A stretch of 64,000 nt of DNA. It comes from Peromyscus leucopus. Taxonomy: Eukaryota > Chordata > Mammalia > Rodentia > Cricetidae. Where the stretch lies: positions 28,575,661 through 28,639,660 of the forward strand of contig NC_051071.1 of NCBI RefSeq assembly GCF_004664715.2. The letters are read 5' to 3'. Made by a program: the position numbers and the translations under genes. The notes under the pieces are model-generated. The model saw only the letters and a list, made by a program, of their open reading frames with translations. It searched no databases and had not been told where the DNA came from. Shown here piece after piece: positions 21,421 through 34,446 of the stretch (position 1 is the first letter of the stretch; each line of letters begins with the position of its first letter).

Positions 21421-24400
21421 GTTGAGGCTAGGATACTGCTGCACTTTAAACTTCTTTAAGGGTACTTTTCACATTGTCATCCTCTCTCCCAAGGGAGGGA
21501 AAAAAATTAAATATGTTGCTGTACATTTATAGAAGAGAGAATAGCTTAATTTTCAAGGAATAACTGTGGCAAGATTAAAAAATAAACTGCTAAAAAAGCA
21601 ATGTATATTTGTGGAATAGTTAACAACCTCTACTTTCAAAAGGGATAAAAATAAATGTCCAAATGGTTTAGTTGAAGTACTTAAAAAATAATGTCTTATC
21701 TGTATTAGTTAGAGAAAAAACAGACAATATCCTACTCTTACCTTTTCACTATTGAATATTATATGGAAACAAAATGACCTTTATTGTTCAGATAGTTGGC
21801 TCTAAAAATTGCATTTGTTGATAGCACAGTAAAAACAAGATGTATTTGTCTATATTCTGAATCAATTTACCCACTGTTTCTTTCCTGATGGTCATTAAAT
21901 ATATGGAGTTTTTTCTCACAACAAGCAATTCTCCAGTTCTTGGCAGATACTACCTGGGTGTCCTGGTATTTATTTTAATTCTAACAATCTCCTGAGATAC
22001 CTCTGGTTGCACAGGTAAAGATCTGAGTTCCATAAATCCATCCCTGTTGCAGATGGCAACAAACATCCATATAGCCCGTTGCATTTCTAACTCATTTGCT
22101 ACAAATTAAATGTTCTTAAATCTTCTCTTTGGATTTCATCATTTTATAGAACAGCTAATAGAATTTAATAGCTTCCCCGTTTGGTTAACAGGTCATTACA
22201 AAGGATACAGTTCGGGAATGGGCAAAGAAAGTAATGACATAAGGGTCAAGAAGCTTCCATGTAATTTCAGCAAGTCCCACCCATGGCTTCCACATCTCCA
22301 CGAGCCCAGGACCTCTCTAGAATCTGTTTGTTTGGGTCAATTTTTGTGAATGCTATAGAAGTTTTGCTTAGCAGGCTCAGTTAATTAAATTGCTGAATAT
22401 AGATTATAATGCAGCCCTCATTGTCTGTTGTCTGTACCCTAGAAGACCAAAGGCAGGGTAGTGGGAGGAAATTCAAAACTTCTAGTGACAAGGCTGGCCC
22501 CTCCTGCAACTGTCTTCCATCCTATCAATGTCCAGTGCAAAGGCTTTTCATTACAACACACTAAAGTATGATTTGTTATGAATAATCAAAGACTTCTCCT
22601 TTATTATTCTTACTATGCAGGAAATCCAACAGTTTAGAAACTATTAGTCGAGAATGAGGTGAGACCAAAATACAGTATGTATTTTCTGACTATATCACAA
22701 CTATACAGAAGCCCAGTTTAATCTGTGTGGATATTCACATTTATAGTCACAGTGCATTTAAAAAATAAAAATTTAGATGTATTGGTGTTAGTGTTTAGAG
22801 TGTTCAGTTATGGCTAAAGGAATGTTGTATTGCCAGTTGTAAATTGCTACTTAAAGACTGTTTGAAAATTTCCGTATTAAAAGACTATTAAATGTATAAA
22901 TATTGGGTGTACCTGTGTGCCTAGATATGCTCATAGGCTTTGAAGGCTATAGCCATTCCTAATCCCCATTCAAATTACCAGCAGAATGATCCTCTGAAAT
23001 GCTTAGTCCAACTTTCCTAGTATCCCTCAGATTTTAAGTCATTATACCAACATTTAAAACCTAGGATTTTTTTGTGATCGTTTGTTTCTGAGGAGATTAA
23101 CAGATAAATAAAAGAAAAAATGTAAATTACTGATGAATTGTATACTTGAAGAGCAAATCAGAATTAGGTAGTCTTTAATTGTGTGAAAAATGTAAATTGG
23201 TGCTAAAGATAGAACTTCCAAATTGGGAAGCTGGAAATAGAACCTGCCATGCATTCGTTTTTTTGAATGCCATACATAGCTTTTAATAGCCAGTGTTAAG
23301 AGTCTCAGCAACACTTTTTAGTGTTTGACAAATTGTCTAAGAAGTGTGGTAGGTCTGCCAGATTGTGTGCTTCCATATAGCAGTTTCCTGAGTGGCTTTC
23401 AACCTGTAATTTGTTTTAAGTGTGTCTGTTCTTTAAATGGTTCAATAGAATCACACAGCAAAATTCAGAAGAAGCAACACAGCAACAATCCTGTATTCTA
23501 CTTGTGTTGTGAATGGATTTATATAAAATCACTTAATCACCATCAATATCATCAAAGAATTGGGTTGAAAAGAGTCAAACAACTGAGGGCAAAATAGCTG
23601 AAATTACATAGAAGGCACAAGGACTTACAATAACATGCATTAGTGTAATGGACTTTGGTATCATAAAAGCTAAAACCTATATTAATCCCCCTTAAAGTAT
23701 GGCCAATGATCCATTAAGCAAGTGTGCTGTCCATTTTATTATTAAAGAATATATAGTAGTCAGATAAGTAGATAGTTTCTATAAATGAACCCCCATGAAC
23801 TACACCTCCTATTATTTAGCCCTTTATGTGGTCCTTTCCCACAGGAATTTCCCAGCTGGTATTTTTGGAACAGCAGAATGTGACCACACTTTTACTTTAT
23901 TACCTGATAACTTTTGCTTTCTCATTTGGAACCCTCTAGAATAAGACAACCATATGAAATGTCTCCCTAGTATCCTAGCTCTGTTATGCTATGAACACCC
24001 CCCAAGTGAACAATATGGAAAGAGGGGAGAAGGAAGGGAGAGAGAGTTGGGGGAGAGGATGGTGCTACATTCATTCCAACTTAAGATTCAGAGATGTGAT
24101 TCAAGACATCATATTGGATATTCTTCCAGGTCAGCCCTCCAGTGTTTTCTTTCATAGCCAACATCTGATTACACTTGAGGCTTTGCCAGGTCAGACTTGC
24201 CCAGCTAACCTCCAGGGTCTATGGGATTATCCACATGTCACTGACCCAGCAACACTCAGGTATGTTGTTACAGAGAAGTGAATAACCTGGTCTGAGTGAT
24301 ACTCCCTTGATTCCAAGGAGCACAACTTAAACTGGAAATTTCTAGTTGAGCTCCTGCTCTATGTAGAGACATGGATGAGATACAAGCTTCAATAGGCAGT

Positions 24401-25330
24401 GTAGGGAGCTACAGGCCTTTACTAGGTAGTGAGTGATAAGATCAAAAACATGCAGATACAAAGCATGATGGTGTGGGTTTCAGGATGAAAATAATTTGGA
24501 AGGATATAAACACAAATGTTGGCAAATAATTGTTTCTGAGTGCTCATAAATGAAGACTCTGGTTATTATACAATGTACATGTATTTATTTGGTAATAACA
24601 ACAAAAAACCCATGGGTTTTGTTTGTTTTGAAGAAGGATACAGGAAAAATGAACACAAGTCATTTGAGTGAACTAAAAAAAAAATGGACTCAAGTGTTTG
24701 TATTGGCATAAAGGCAAGCACATTACTAGATACCAGCAGGTTAAACCAACATAACTTGTAGTAGCTCAATGTAGGTGACTCAGGAGCCCAAGTCTGCCCT
24801 GGGGGGTTCTCCCCATAACAAACAAGGTTACAGCCAGATCATTTTCTAATCACTATCTTGTTCCCTGCTCACCTTTGTTGGAAAAAAATGAGATTTTTGC
24901 AAACATTTCTGCTGTATTTTTCTAGAAACACTCTTAGCTACTACTATTCACAATAGTCCTTTATGTTGCCATTTCTCAGAGTCCTGTCATACATAACAGG
25001 CAAAGCCAGGAGTATCTGTCTCCCCATCCTTTATCTCCTCTCTCTCTTTCTGAACGGGTCTATTAAATCACATACTATTGCCTTTTCCATACAGAGCAAC
25101 CTGATTAAGATAATAAATTGCACATCTTTTCAAATGTTACTCAGATGTGAGGGGAGGTTACTAAACAAGATATATACACCAAAGGAGGTGTGTATCATGG
25201 GACCATTTTCGAATTCCTTCTGCAACTGACTTTCAGGAGGTGTTTGTCCTGAGCTCCTCACCTCTTTCTTTGACTTTTTAGCACTTACTTTTGCCACTGG
25301 CCAAGGATCTCTCTTCTTCTTTGAAAAAGA
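21421..25330. other. About 3.9 kb without a recognised gene or repeat
   Basis: Only short frames (up to 96 codons) occur, with no recognisable protein content. The sequence is AT-rich and mostly free of young repeats, so it could hold conserved non-coding elements. I cannot test that by eye. Confidence 0.4.
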
Positions 25331-25715
25331 GTGTGGCCTGGAGATCAAGTGTGCTGGAGAGCACCCAGGGGAGAGTTCTGGAGGCCAAGTGTGCTAGAGA
25401 CTAGCCAGGAAAGAGTTCTGGAGGCCAAAAGACCACCCCAGGAGGGTTCTGGAGATCAAATGTGCTAGAGACCATCAAGGGGAGAGTTTTGGAGGCCAAG
25501 GGACTACCCATGGGAGAGTTTTGGAGGTGAAGTGTCCTAGAGACTACCAAGGGAAGAATTCTGAAGATCAAGTGTGCTAGTAACCACCAAAGGTAGAGTT
25601 CTGGAGGCCAAGAGACTACCCAGGGAAGAGTTCTGGAGTTCAAGTATGCTTGTGACTGCCCAGAGAAGATTTCTGGAGCCCACACATACTAGAGACTACC
25701 CAGGGGAGAGTTCTG
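25331..25715. repeat. Minisatellite of about ten units, 40/32-bp alternation
   Basis: The anchor GAGTTCTGGAGGCCAAG and variants recur at about 25375, 25415, 25446, 25487, 25519, 25558, 25598, 25630, 25671 and 25710. Spacing is either 39-41 or 31-32 bp. Short units lack a 9-bp GTGTGCTAG-like segment. The 94-codon minus frame across it is a product of the repeat. Confidence 0.92.
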
Positions 25716-26005
25716 GCTCTTTTTTAGTAGACAGGAGTCTAGGAATGTTATCATTGTCCTCTGGTTTCCTCATGCATAAACAAGATTAATGGTAGCAAAG
25801 GCTTGTCAGCTGACATGAAGACTGAAATATTTACTTACCTAATGATTATGGAATTATTACTTCAAAAGTGTTCAATTGTCTATTATTCATGTATTATGCA
25901 TAGATATTTTGGGCAAGGCATTATTTCTCCTGCTAGAAATTCAGAGAAATTAAGGAATTTGTTGAAGTTCACATAGCTATGAACAAAGCTGCTCTAAATC
26001 TCTAA
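25716..26005. other. No recognised feature
   Basis: This is a short AT-rich stretch between the minisatellite and a SINE. Confidence 0.5.
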
Positions 26006-26215
26006 ATTTGGGCTGATGAGATGTCTCATGTTTAAGGGTGTTTGCCACCAAGCATGAAGATCTGAGTTCAATCCCCAGAACCTACATGGTAGAAGAGAGA
26101 GCTGACTCCCACAGGTTGTCTTCTGACCTCCAAATATGAACTGTAACATTGCATACTCACACAATAAATGAATAAGAAAATGCATAAATAAATACATAAA
26201 TATATAAATAAATTC
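26006..26215 (+). mobile_element. B2/B3-group SINE, diverged
   Basis: It includes GGGCTGATGAGATGTCTCAT, GATCTGAGTTCAATCCCCAG, TTGTCTTCTGACCTCC and a long (ATAAATA)n tail. It is diverged but in the right order. Confidence 0.75.
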
Positions 26216-26935
26216 TGAATCCAGGTATTTGGGATACCTGGAATATTCATTCATGGATCCACGAGCTGAAGCTAGAGAACATAAGTCTAGGGAATATGAA
26301 TGTGAATAGTCGGTTTGAAGATATAATGGGTTGCCTAGGAGAATACTGAATTATCGACTAGTTGAATATTCAAGAGGCAGCAGAGTATAGCAGAGTGGAA
26401 GAAGCCTGGGCAGCAGGAGGATTTGTTTAGTTAATAAACATTTGCAACTCCAACATCAAGTATTGTACTATTTGCTGGCAATATATTAATAAGTAAACAC
26501 ATAGAACTTGGTTTGGTTGTTTCCCCAGGGTTTCTTGAGAACTGAATAAAACACCATATTGTTAAGTGCCTAGCAGTTCCTGGACAAAATAAAGGACTCC
26601 CAAAGGGAGGCCACACTGTGCGGCTGGGATGCGATGGATAGAATTTTCACATTAGATTGACATCTAGATAAGATTCATCATTCAATCCACAAACAAGTAC
26701 ATTCTATCCTCTTTTTACCTAGGCAGGCACAATGCTAAGTACCACAATTCTGCAGTCAAGAGGAAGACTCACACTTGTACTGACCCTGAGAGGAACATTG
26801 CAAATGAATAGAAATACCGTACTGTGGAACAGAAGTAAATCAGAACAATTTGATAAAAAAAAATGCAGTTTTGTCAACGGGATCTAGAAATATTTCATGA
26901 ACTTGAACCTGAAGTTTTATAATGATGTGTGGAAA
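26216..26935. other. No recognised feature
   Basis: There may be old MIR-like remnants around 26400-26590. Nothing firm was identified. Confidence 0.4.
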
Positions 26936-27057
26936 CTTTTTTTTTCTTTCCTGAGATGGGGTCTTCCTATGTAGCTCCTGCTGGCTTTGAACTAATGATC
27001 CTCTTGCCTCAAACTCACAAATGCTAGATTATAGGCATGTGCCAACATGCCTGGCTT
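26936..27057 (-). mobile_element. Old B1 SINE, antisense
   Basis: The plus strand reads CTTTCCTGAGATGGGGTCTT, CTATGTAGCTCCTGCTGGCT and GATTATAGGCATGTGCCAAC. It is shorter and more diverged than the young copies. Confidence 0.8.
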
Positions 27058-27908
27058 CATTGATAGTTTTTTAATGATAGTCTATTAATCCAAGAAAAAA
27101 AGTTACTTGGTAACAATTTCATCTATTGTATTTAATCCTTCTATGTGCTAGTCAATAAAATAGATTTGTTTCCCACTCCTTATTTAACTGGAAAAATGTC
27201 TATAGGTTGGTTGCATTAACTATGTTATACACATAGAACAAGACATAAATGCACATTTAACTATCTGATGCTAGGTGTCTTAGAAGCAAAAGTTGAGCTG
27301 GGTCATTTACTGATGATAAGGTGACAAAAAAATGACCACAATAAGGGGAGCAGAAAAGTATGAGGAGAAACAAACAAGCACATTTTTTTAGAAGTCTGGA
27401 TCTAGGCTGATTTCAGGAGGAACTATGAGCAGACATTGTACTACAAAGTCACCTGTACAGAGGCAAAGAAACTGAGCAGTTCCCCTCACCACCCAGTCCC
27501 CCCACCTCCTCACCACATCAGTCAAACATTAGTGGCTTGCTCCCAGCAAGAAGGGGGTGCAGCCCTCTCTAGGTGACATGACTTTTGCTATGATAAAACT
27601 TCAGGAACACATTTTTGTATAGCTGTTAGTAGTCTGCCTTTATGGGAGATGGAAGATGGAGAAGCTTTGGAAAATAGGATCTGCCTGGGCCACTAACAGC
27701 AAAGCCTATAGTCACATAGCTGGGCAGTGGGTGAGTGAACAAAGACAGTGAGGTGCTGCTGACTATTTTAAAATCTGTCTCCTAAATCCCTAAACCCTGT
27801 TCACAGTTAAGCCATATGAGTGCACCAACTTGATGGTCTTTGCAGTTCATCTCTTTGACTTTTCCCCAAAACTGAGTGAAGTATCAGCCCATTTTTACAA
27901 AAAGAAAA

Positions 27909-27910
<2 letters not shown>
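27058..27910. other. No recognised feature
   Basis: No gene or clear repeat was recognised in this stretch. Confidence 0.45.
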
Positions 27911-27976
<66 letters not shown>

Positions 27977-27977
27977 A
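27911..27977. repeat. (GAAA)n tetranucleotide repeat
   Basis: About 16 GAAA units lie in a purine-only context (27898-27987). Confidence 0.97.
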
Positions 27978-29938
27978 GGAAAAAGAAATTAAGGCTCTGA
28001 GAATTTGAGCTGAAGGCCACATGGCCAAAATTGGATTTACACCCAGATCTCCTGACTATAATTGCTTTTTCTTTCTTTTTACCTAACTATAGAATTTGAG
28101 GAAAATGGAGCTACCTTCACACAAGCGTGACCTGAAGATTCAGGGCTACTTCTTATGTGAGTGTACTTCAATCAGGCAACTGAATGAGATGATGGGCTAT
28201 GGGTCCTCTGCTTATTCAATGCTATTGAAGGATACTTGGTCAGCCCTTTATCTCATGCTCAGTGATTTTTTTTTTCTTTTAACTTCTGCCAGTTGCAACA
28301 CACCTTAGGACATCCTACATGTGTAATTCTCTGGGAGGTGATGTTCCAAGATCCTCCTGTGCCCAACCTCATACCTTATAACCTCTGTGTTAGATGTTGC
28401 CTCTTGATAGAGATCTATGCATTACTTCTTCCCTTTACTCACAATGCGATGGATGGAAATTGACCAGATTCAAGACACTAGAAAAAAACATGCAAATGGA
28501 ATAAATAACTTTCTCTATCATCACAGACAAACCCTTTAATCTCTAATCTTGAGTTTCTTCTTTTGTGAACCAAGGCACTATTTCCTATCTCTCAGAGTTT
28601 ATATGTAGGTTTTAATCAATGTATTTAAGATACCAAGCACATAGTGGGTATGTAATAATGATGGTTATTCTGATGTAATCAATAAACTTGCACAGGATTC
28701 AGACATATGGAGGGTTGTGAGTCTTTCAATACCTTCATCTTGGAAACTGTCTTCCAAGACTATAAGTGGCTGATACATCTTTGTTGTTTAATGTGTTTAA
28801 TCCAAGCTACACACTAGTTAGACAAGACTTTTCCTGTACTTCTCCTACCTCCTTTAGATTCCTCATCACCACTTGCTGATTCAAGACATGTCCTTATGCA
28901 GGATTTTTCCCTTTGGTAACATCAATGACTTCCATTTTCTGGCTCCAGGACAATTCCTCCACAAAGCCTTCCTACAAAAGAGCAGGGTCTTGGTGACCCT
29001 TGAATTAAGTGACTTTGATCATAGCTCTAGTGCAAATTTTATGTAATATTTCTTTCTTTCTTCTAAAAAAAGCAAAGCATTGGCAATCAGGAAAACTTCA
29101 TACCTCATTTTCATTCTTCATTCATCCTCTTAATATGGGCTAGTTGATTCCTTCTGGGGATGTGGCTGAATTGATGCCAAACTATAGAACATATTGTCCT
29201 GTCCAGCCTGTACACAACTCAGGGCCACTTCTCTTGCCTTCTTAGCACTTCTTTGCTTCTTATTAATTAATACCCTATACAGTTCATGACTATTATTTCC
29301 TGTGGCTTTTCATTTTATATTCTTGAAGAATTAGCACCACACTCGCCACATAATAGGAACTCAAGAAAAAGGTCATTCTAATGAATATAATGACCTTTGT
29401 CTCCACATCTCTAAGCAACAGACATGATGGGCACTGGCCTCTTCTACCCTTAGTGTAACTTCTGCTGAGGGTAGAAAGAGCAAGGCAGCCTGAGTTTAGA
29501 GGTCTCTCATGGTTTTTCCTAAATTAACCAAATTCCAGGCTTTTAACCGATAGTCACATAATATTAAGAGGATTTGAACACTGCCTGATTCTGGAGGAAG
29601 GAAAATCGATGCTATTCTTACTCTGGAACAACAACTAAGGTGTGAGTTCAACGCCAGAGGTGGTGCTTGGCTCAGCAAATTTCAGCTGCTTCTCTAGAAC
29701 TCTCAGGTGGCTGTGACCTGGCTGGGGTAGGAAGCTACACCTCCCATCAGGAAACTGTCTTTGTTAACAGGATTGGCATTCAGCATGGTTAGAAAGAACC
29801 AGATATCATTTGACTCCTGCCTCACTGCATTTTGACAAGCATGGCCATGGGTTTGTTGCAGCATCCTCTGAAAGTAACAGGGCTTGGATGAGTTGAAATA
29901 CCTGGTGAAAAGTAGGAGGTAATGGTTTTTTGCTCTTT
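27978..29938. other. No gene recognised; one probable MIR
   Basis: About 28536-28675 has a MIR-like order (TTGAGTTTCTTCTTTTGTGA, then ACCAAGCACATAGTGGGTAT). The sequence before 28060 also looks like a MIR3 remnant. No protein-coding signal was seen. Confidence 0.4.
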
Positions 29939-29953
29939 AGAATATACTGATGA

Positions 29954-30100
29954 GCCGGGCGGTGGTGGCGCACGCCTTTAATCCCAGCACTCGGGAGGCA
30001 GAGCCAGGCGAATCTCTGTGAGTTCGAGGCCAGCCTAGGGCTACCAAGTGAGTTCCAGGAAAGGCGCAAAGCTACGCAGAGAAACCCTGTCTCGAAAAAC

Positions 30101-30130
<30 letters not shown>
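29954..30130 (+). mobile_element. Young B1 SINE with 15-bp duplication
   Basis: AGAATATACTGATGA flanks it at 29939-29953 and 30131-30145. The element begins GCCGGGCGGTGGTGGCGCAC and has a tail of 30 A. It is the least diverged B1 in the window. The 171-codon minus frame across it is an artefact. Confidence 0.97.
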
Positions 30131-30133
<3 letters not shown>

Positions 30134-30145
30134 ATATACTGATGA

Positions 30146-31774
30146 CCGGCTGGAGTTTTATAGATTAAAAAAAAGAAGAAGAAGAAAAGAAAAGAATGAA
30201 TATATAGGCTGTCATTGGAACTCCTGGTATCTTGCTTGATGGTATGCAGGAATACGATTCCCCGAATCAATACTCTGTGCCCCCAGTAAAGCAATTCATT
30301 GAATGTACATCTGCCATTCACTTATACTGTGTTACCCCATGCCATTAGCTATGCAAGTTCTAACAGCTGAAGCTTACCCCTGGTGCCAGTTCTGACTTTC
30401 CTCATTCCTAACTAGTACCTCTGGTTGCAAGAGACCAGGCTCCAACCATACCATCTCCACCTGGGCATCTTCTTGGGCACCAGGGATTCCCACTGGAGGT
30501 TTCTTTCAGCCACCACATTCCTGGTCAGCTTTGGAAAACAGATGTAACCTTTCTGGGTCTTCTCATTCTTCAGGTTAAATGACATAAAAGATCCACAGAT
30601 ACGTTGTTGCAGAGGGAAGCACCCTGCATATCACAAAGTCTATAGAAATCTGCTATAAATAGTTCTGTTCCTCTTTCTGGGGAGACAGTGGTTGAATGAC
30701 AACCCTAATAGGTTCTGCAGAGGAAGGCATCCTCTTTGCTGTCAGGGCCTGGCCAGGAATGGGGTGTGGGCCAGACTAAGGTCGGTCAGGCAGGGACTGC
30801 CAAAACAACCAAGGTGATTCATTTCCCTCAGAAGACTGCTGAGAAAAATTGTGTTTCCCCTTTGCTCTTCCTCTAGCTCAAACACAGCTCTTAGGGCGGA
30901 AGACTTTCGGCACCAGGAAAGACATGTCAGGTCAAGTCAGGAAAACATTGCCTCTGAGTTTGAGAGATTTCTTTAGAGTCCAGATAGAGCAGGGTAGAGG
31001 GAAATAAATGGGGAACAGGTTACTTACACATTGGCTACCGCTGGGCTCTAAGCCTGACAGTGTGACCGTCAGCAAGTCCCTCGTGCTTGGGGGCCTATTT
31101 CTGTTTTCTGAACTTGTCAGAGTAACCCCTTCATCTTGAGTTTGCTTGGAGGAAGTTTCAAAGAGTTGTTGGATAGAGAAGACACTCAATGATGTCTATT
31201 TGTGTTTCATTTCTTCCTAACAAACTGTCAGGAAATGGTTCTGTACTGCTGTTCTCTCCTACTGTAATGACATGATACTTTCTTATGGAAATCATCTAGT
31301 CTGTTTAATTGTAAAAGGCTGATTAACAGGTATGCGTGACAATCCAGGAGCTTAGAACTGGCTTTTGTGACCAGTCTCTGCTAAGTGGCTGTTCTAGGCA
31401 GAAGTGAAACTCCCATATAAGTGTGTAGGTGCACGCACAGGCTTTGTGTTGTGACTTTTTCATATCTTAACTTCAACCCTGGAGTTTTAATTTTCTTTCC
31501 TATCCAGAACCTTAAAGTTGAAACTGATTTTGAAGCAAAGTCTATGAGTATAAAATACAAGATCACAAGTGCATACTGATCTTTCAGGAAACAAATTCCA
31601 GAGTGAGCAAAGGCTCACTCCTGCTCCTCATGAAAGTTACAGAATGGACAGACACACACAAAGAGACCTTGCATGTTTCCTTCTCTCTGCTAAGTAGCTT
31701 TTCAGAGGCCAATTGCTCCAAAAGGCAGGGTTTACAGTCTCAAGATCATTCTGAAATCCAAGGGTGTAATCTTG
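30146..31774. other. No gene recognised, 3' flank of HS3ST1
   Basis: No frame or repeat was recognised. The stretch is moderately GC-rich (30400-31150) and free of young SINEs. It could carry regulatory sequence or a longer 3' UTR, neither of which can be shown here. Confidence 0.4.
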
Positions 31775-31780
31775 TTTATT
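31775..31780 (-). terminator. Candidate distal polyadenylation signal AATAAA
   Basis: The plus strand reads TTTATT, giving AATAAA on the HS3ST1 strand about 957 nt past the stop codon. I saw no canonical AATAAA between the stop codon and this point on the minus strand. It could end a long 3' UTR isoform that would include the 26-bp minisatellite. A nearer end around 32400-32465 using a variant hexamer is equally possible. Confidence 0.3.
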
Positions 31781-31919
31781 ACAGGTTTTGCCCATTCCCA
31801 TTGCTGAGATCAGAGGTATATATCCTCTGAGACAAAAGTGGATCTTAGGGAATCTCTTGCCGATTACCATCTGGGGATCCTTCCTCAGCACCATTTTCTG
31901 CCCTTGAAATTTATATGAG

Positions 31920-32176
31920 TTAAATCTACATGCAGGCTGGCAAAGATTAAACCTATAGGCAGACTAACAGGGGTTAATCCCATAAGCAGTCTATAGGAGT
32001 TAAACCCCTATGCAGTCTATAGGAGTTAAACCCCTATGCAGGCTACAGGGGTGAAACCCCTATGCAGGCTACAGTGGTTAAATCCATATACAGGCTACAG
32101 GGGTTAAATCCATATGCTGGCTACAGGGGTTAAATTCATATGCAAGCTACAGGAGTTAAACATGTATGCAGGCTGA
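31920..32176. repeat. 26-bp minisatellite, ten units, next to HS3ST1 3' end
   Basis: Units of 26-27 bp begin TTAAA and end in GGCTACAGGGG or GTCTATAGGAG. Neighbouring copies differ at a few positions, and outer copies are the most diverged. The array starts about 560 bp past the HS3ST1 stop codon and lies before the distal AATAAA, so it would be transcribed in a long 3' UTR isoform. Confidence 0.95.
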
Positions 32177-32464
32177 CTTAAGAATGGATACAACTGCCAC
32201 TTCCAAAAATAATAGCGACTCACTGTGAAGAGGAAATTTAAAGTGCAAATAAAAACTTAATCTGGTGACCACAGGGAGACATTAAAAATTAAAAGAACAA
32301 ATTCAGAAAGAATAGAAGTCCATAGTGCCAATAAAATTTTTTTAAGCAGAAAAAGAATATAGATTTGACAAGGAGGGTGCAAACAGAGAGCTATTTGAAT
32401 TGGAGGCAAGTTAATTATATTTAAAAAAAAAAAGACGTCTCCAGAAAAAATCGGTTTTTTTTTT
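32177..32464. other. AT-rich HS3ST1 3' flank or 3' UTR continuation
   Basis: A run of 11 A at 32422-32432 and variant polyadenylation hexamers (for example AATATA on the minus strand near 32417-32422) occur here. The transcript end may lie within this stretch. Confidence 0.35.
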
Positions 32465-32736
32465 CAGTGCAATAGTTAAGTTCCTTCATATTATAGAGAC
32501 ATATACACAATGTTAACAACCATGAAAAACAATACAAAACGCCCTCCGTTTAACAAGTAGAAAAATATAACTACTATATATGGCAACTGTGAATCTAATA
32601 CTGTACAGAAGTCATTTGTGGGTTTTACAAATAAATTATAGCTTAAATGCCTTTTTAAAATTTCTTTCCCTCCCCCACCCTCAGATGTACACCAGAAGTT
32701 ACAACAGGAAAAGTTCCGAGCCTAACTGAAGGCAAA

Positions 32737-33718
<982 letters not shown>

Positions 33719-33744
33719 GAAGTGGCGGCAGGGATGCCTCTTGA

Positions 33745-33756
33745 TTACTGGAACAT
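33745..33756 (-). other. Minimal upstream ORF in HS3ST1 5' UTR (3 codons)
   Basis: An ATG at 33756, 22 nt inside the exon, is followed by two codons and TAA. With the next upstream ORF it makes two non-overlapping upstream starts within 84 nt of the real ATG. Such minimal frames can slow scanning ribosomes, but nothing here proves use. Confidence 0.4.
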
Positions 33757-33778
33757 GAGTGTCTCCAGTTGCCAATTA

Positions 33779-33798
33779 CTAAGAAGGAAAGGAAGAAA
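33779..33798 (-). other. HS3ST1: Splice acceptor and polypyrimidine tract of HS3ST1 coding exon
   Basis: Read on the minus strand, these bases are 17 of 20 pyrimidines and end in TTAG directly before the exon. The AG is complementary to CT at 33779-33780. This is a textbook acceptor about 106 nt upstream of the ATG and explains where the 5' UTR of the coding exon begins. It has not been confirmed against a transcript. Confidence 0.8.
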
Positions 33799-33906
33799 CT
33801 ATTAACTCCAAGTAAACATGGAAGTAATCCAACAAACATCTATAGTCGTGAGCCCTGGCCTTACCTTTCTCAAACTTTCTCTTTATTCTAAAAAGTAGGA
33901 GTGGCA

Positions 33907-34446
33907 GTCATTTTCTGTAAAGAGCTAGAGAGTAAATATTTTAGGCTTTGTGGGACATATGGTTTCCATGGCAACTCCAATTCCAACTGCTTTTATAGAT
34001 TTGAAGAAGCCAGAGACAATAGACAGAGCGGGGGTGTGGCTGTGTTTCAATAAAACTTTGTTTATGGACACAAAAGTATGAATGCCAAATAATTATCATG
34101 TGGTATTAAGTATTACTCTCCATTTAAAGTTTTATTTCAGTTTTAGGTGTGTGTGTGTGTGTTTGCAGGTCTTTTCACATGAGTGCAGGTAGCAGCAGAG
34201 GTAAGAGGCCTAGGATTCCCTCCAGATTGAAGTTACAGGCAGTTAGTTGTGAGCCATCCAGAAGTGAGTGTTAGGAAGTGAACTCAGGTCCTTTGTAAGA
34301 GCATTATGTGCTCTTAACCGCAGGGCCATCTTCTAAACCTGTTTAATATTAATTATTATTCTTGAAATAATCTATATGTTTAGCCAGACATATAGATGTA
34401 CCAAAAAGGGCTTTCCCTATTAGCCATATTTTGCTAATCCCTGGTA
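33907..34446 (+). mobile_element. hAT-type non-autonomous DNA transposon relic with SINE inside
   Basis: It has TTTTCTGTAAAGAGCTAGAG, AGTAAATATTTTAGGCTTTG, CAATAAAACTTTGTTTATGG, and at the far end ATTTTGCTAATCCCTGG. These match the well-known mammalian hAT relic whose terminus is CAGGGGTTGGCAAA. The exact family name is uncertain. A B3 separates its two parts. Confidence 0.65.
34148..34335 (-). mobile_element. B3 SINE, antisense, nested in hAT relic
   Basis: The plus strand reads CATGAGTGCAGGTAGCAGCA, GAAGTTACAGGCAGTTAGTT, GAACTCAGGTCCTTTGTAAG and GTGCTCTTAACCGCAGGGCC. It starts with a short GT run on the left. Confidence 0.8.

Noticed and set aside
25401..25685. 94-codon minus frame with repeated motifs
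   Set aside because: It is the reading of the minisatellite units, not a repeat protein.
29806..30321. 171-codon minus-strand frame
   Set aside because: Much of it is a translated B1 SINE with its poly-A tail and flanks. No protein resemblance.
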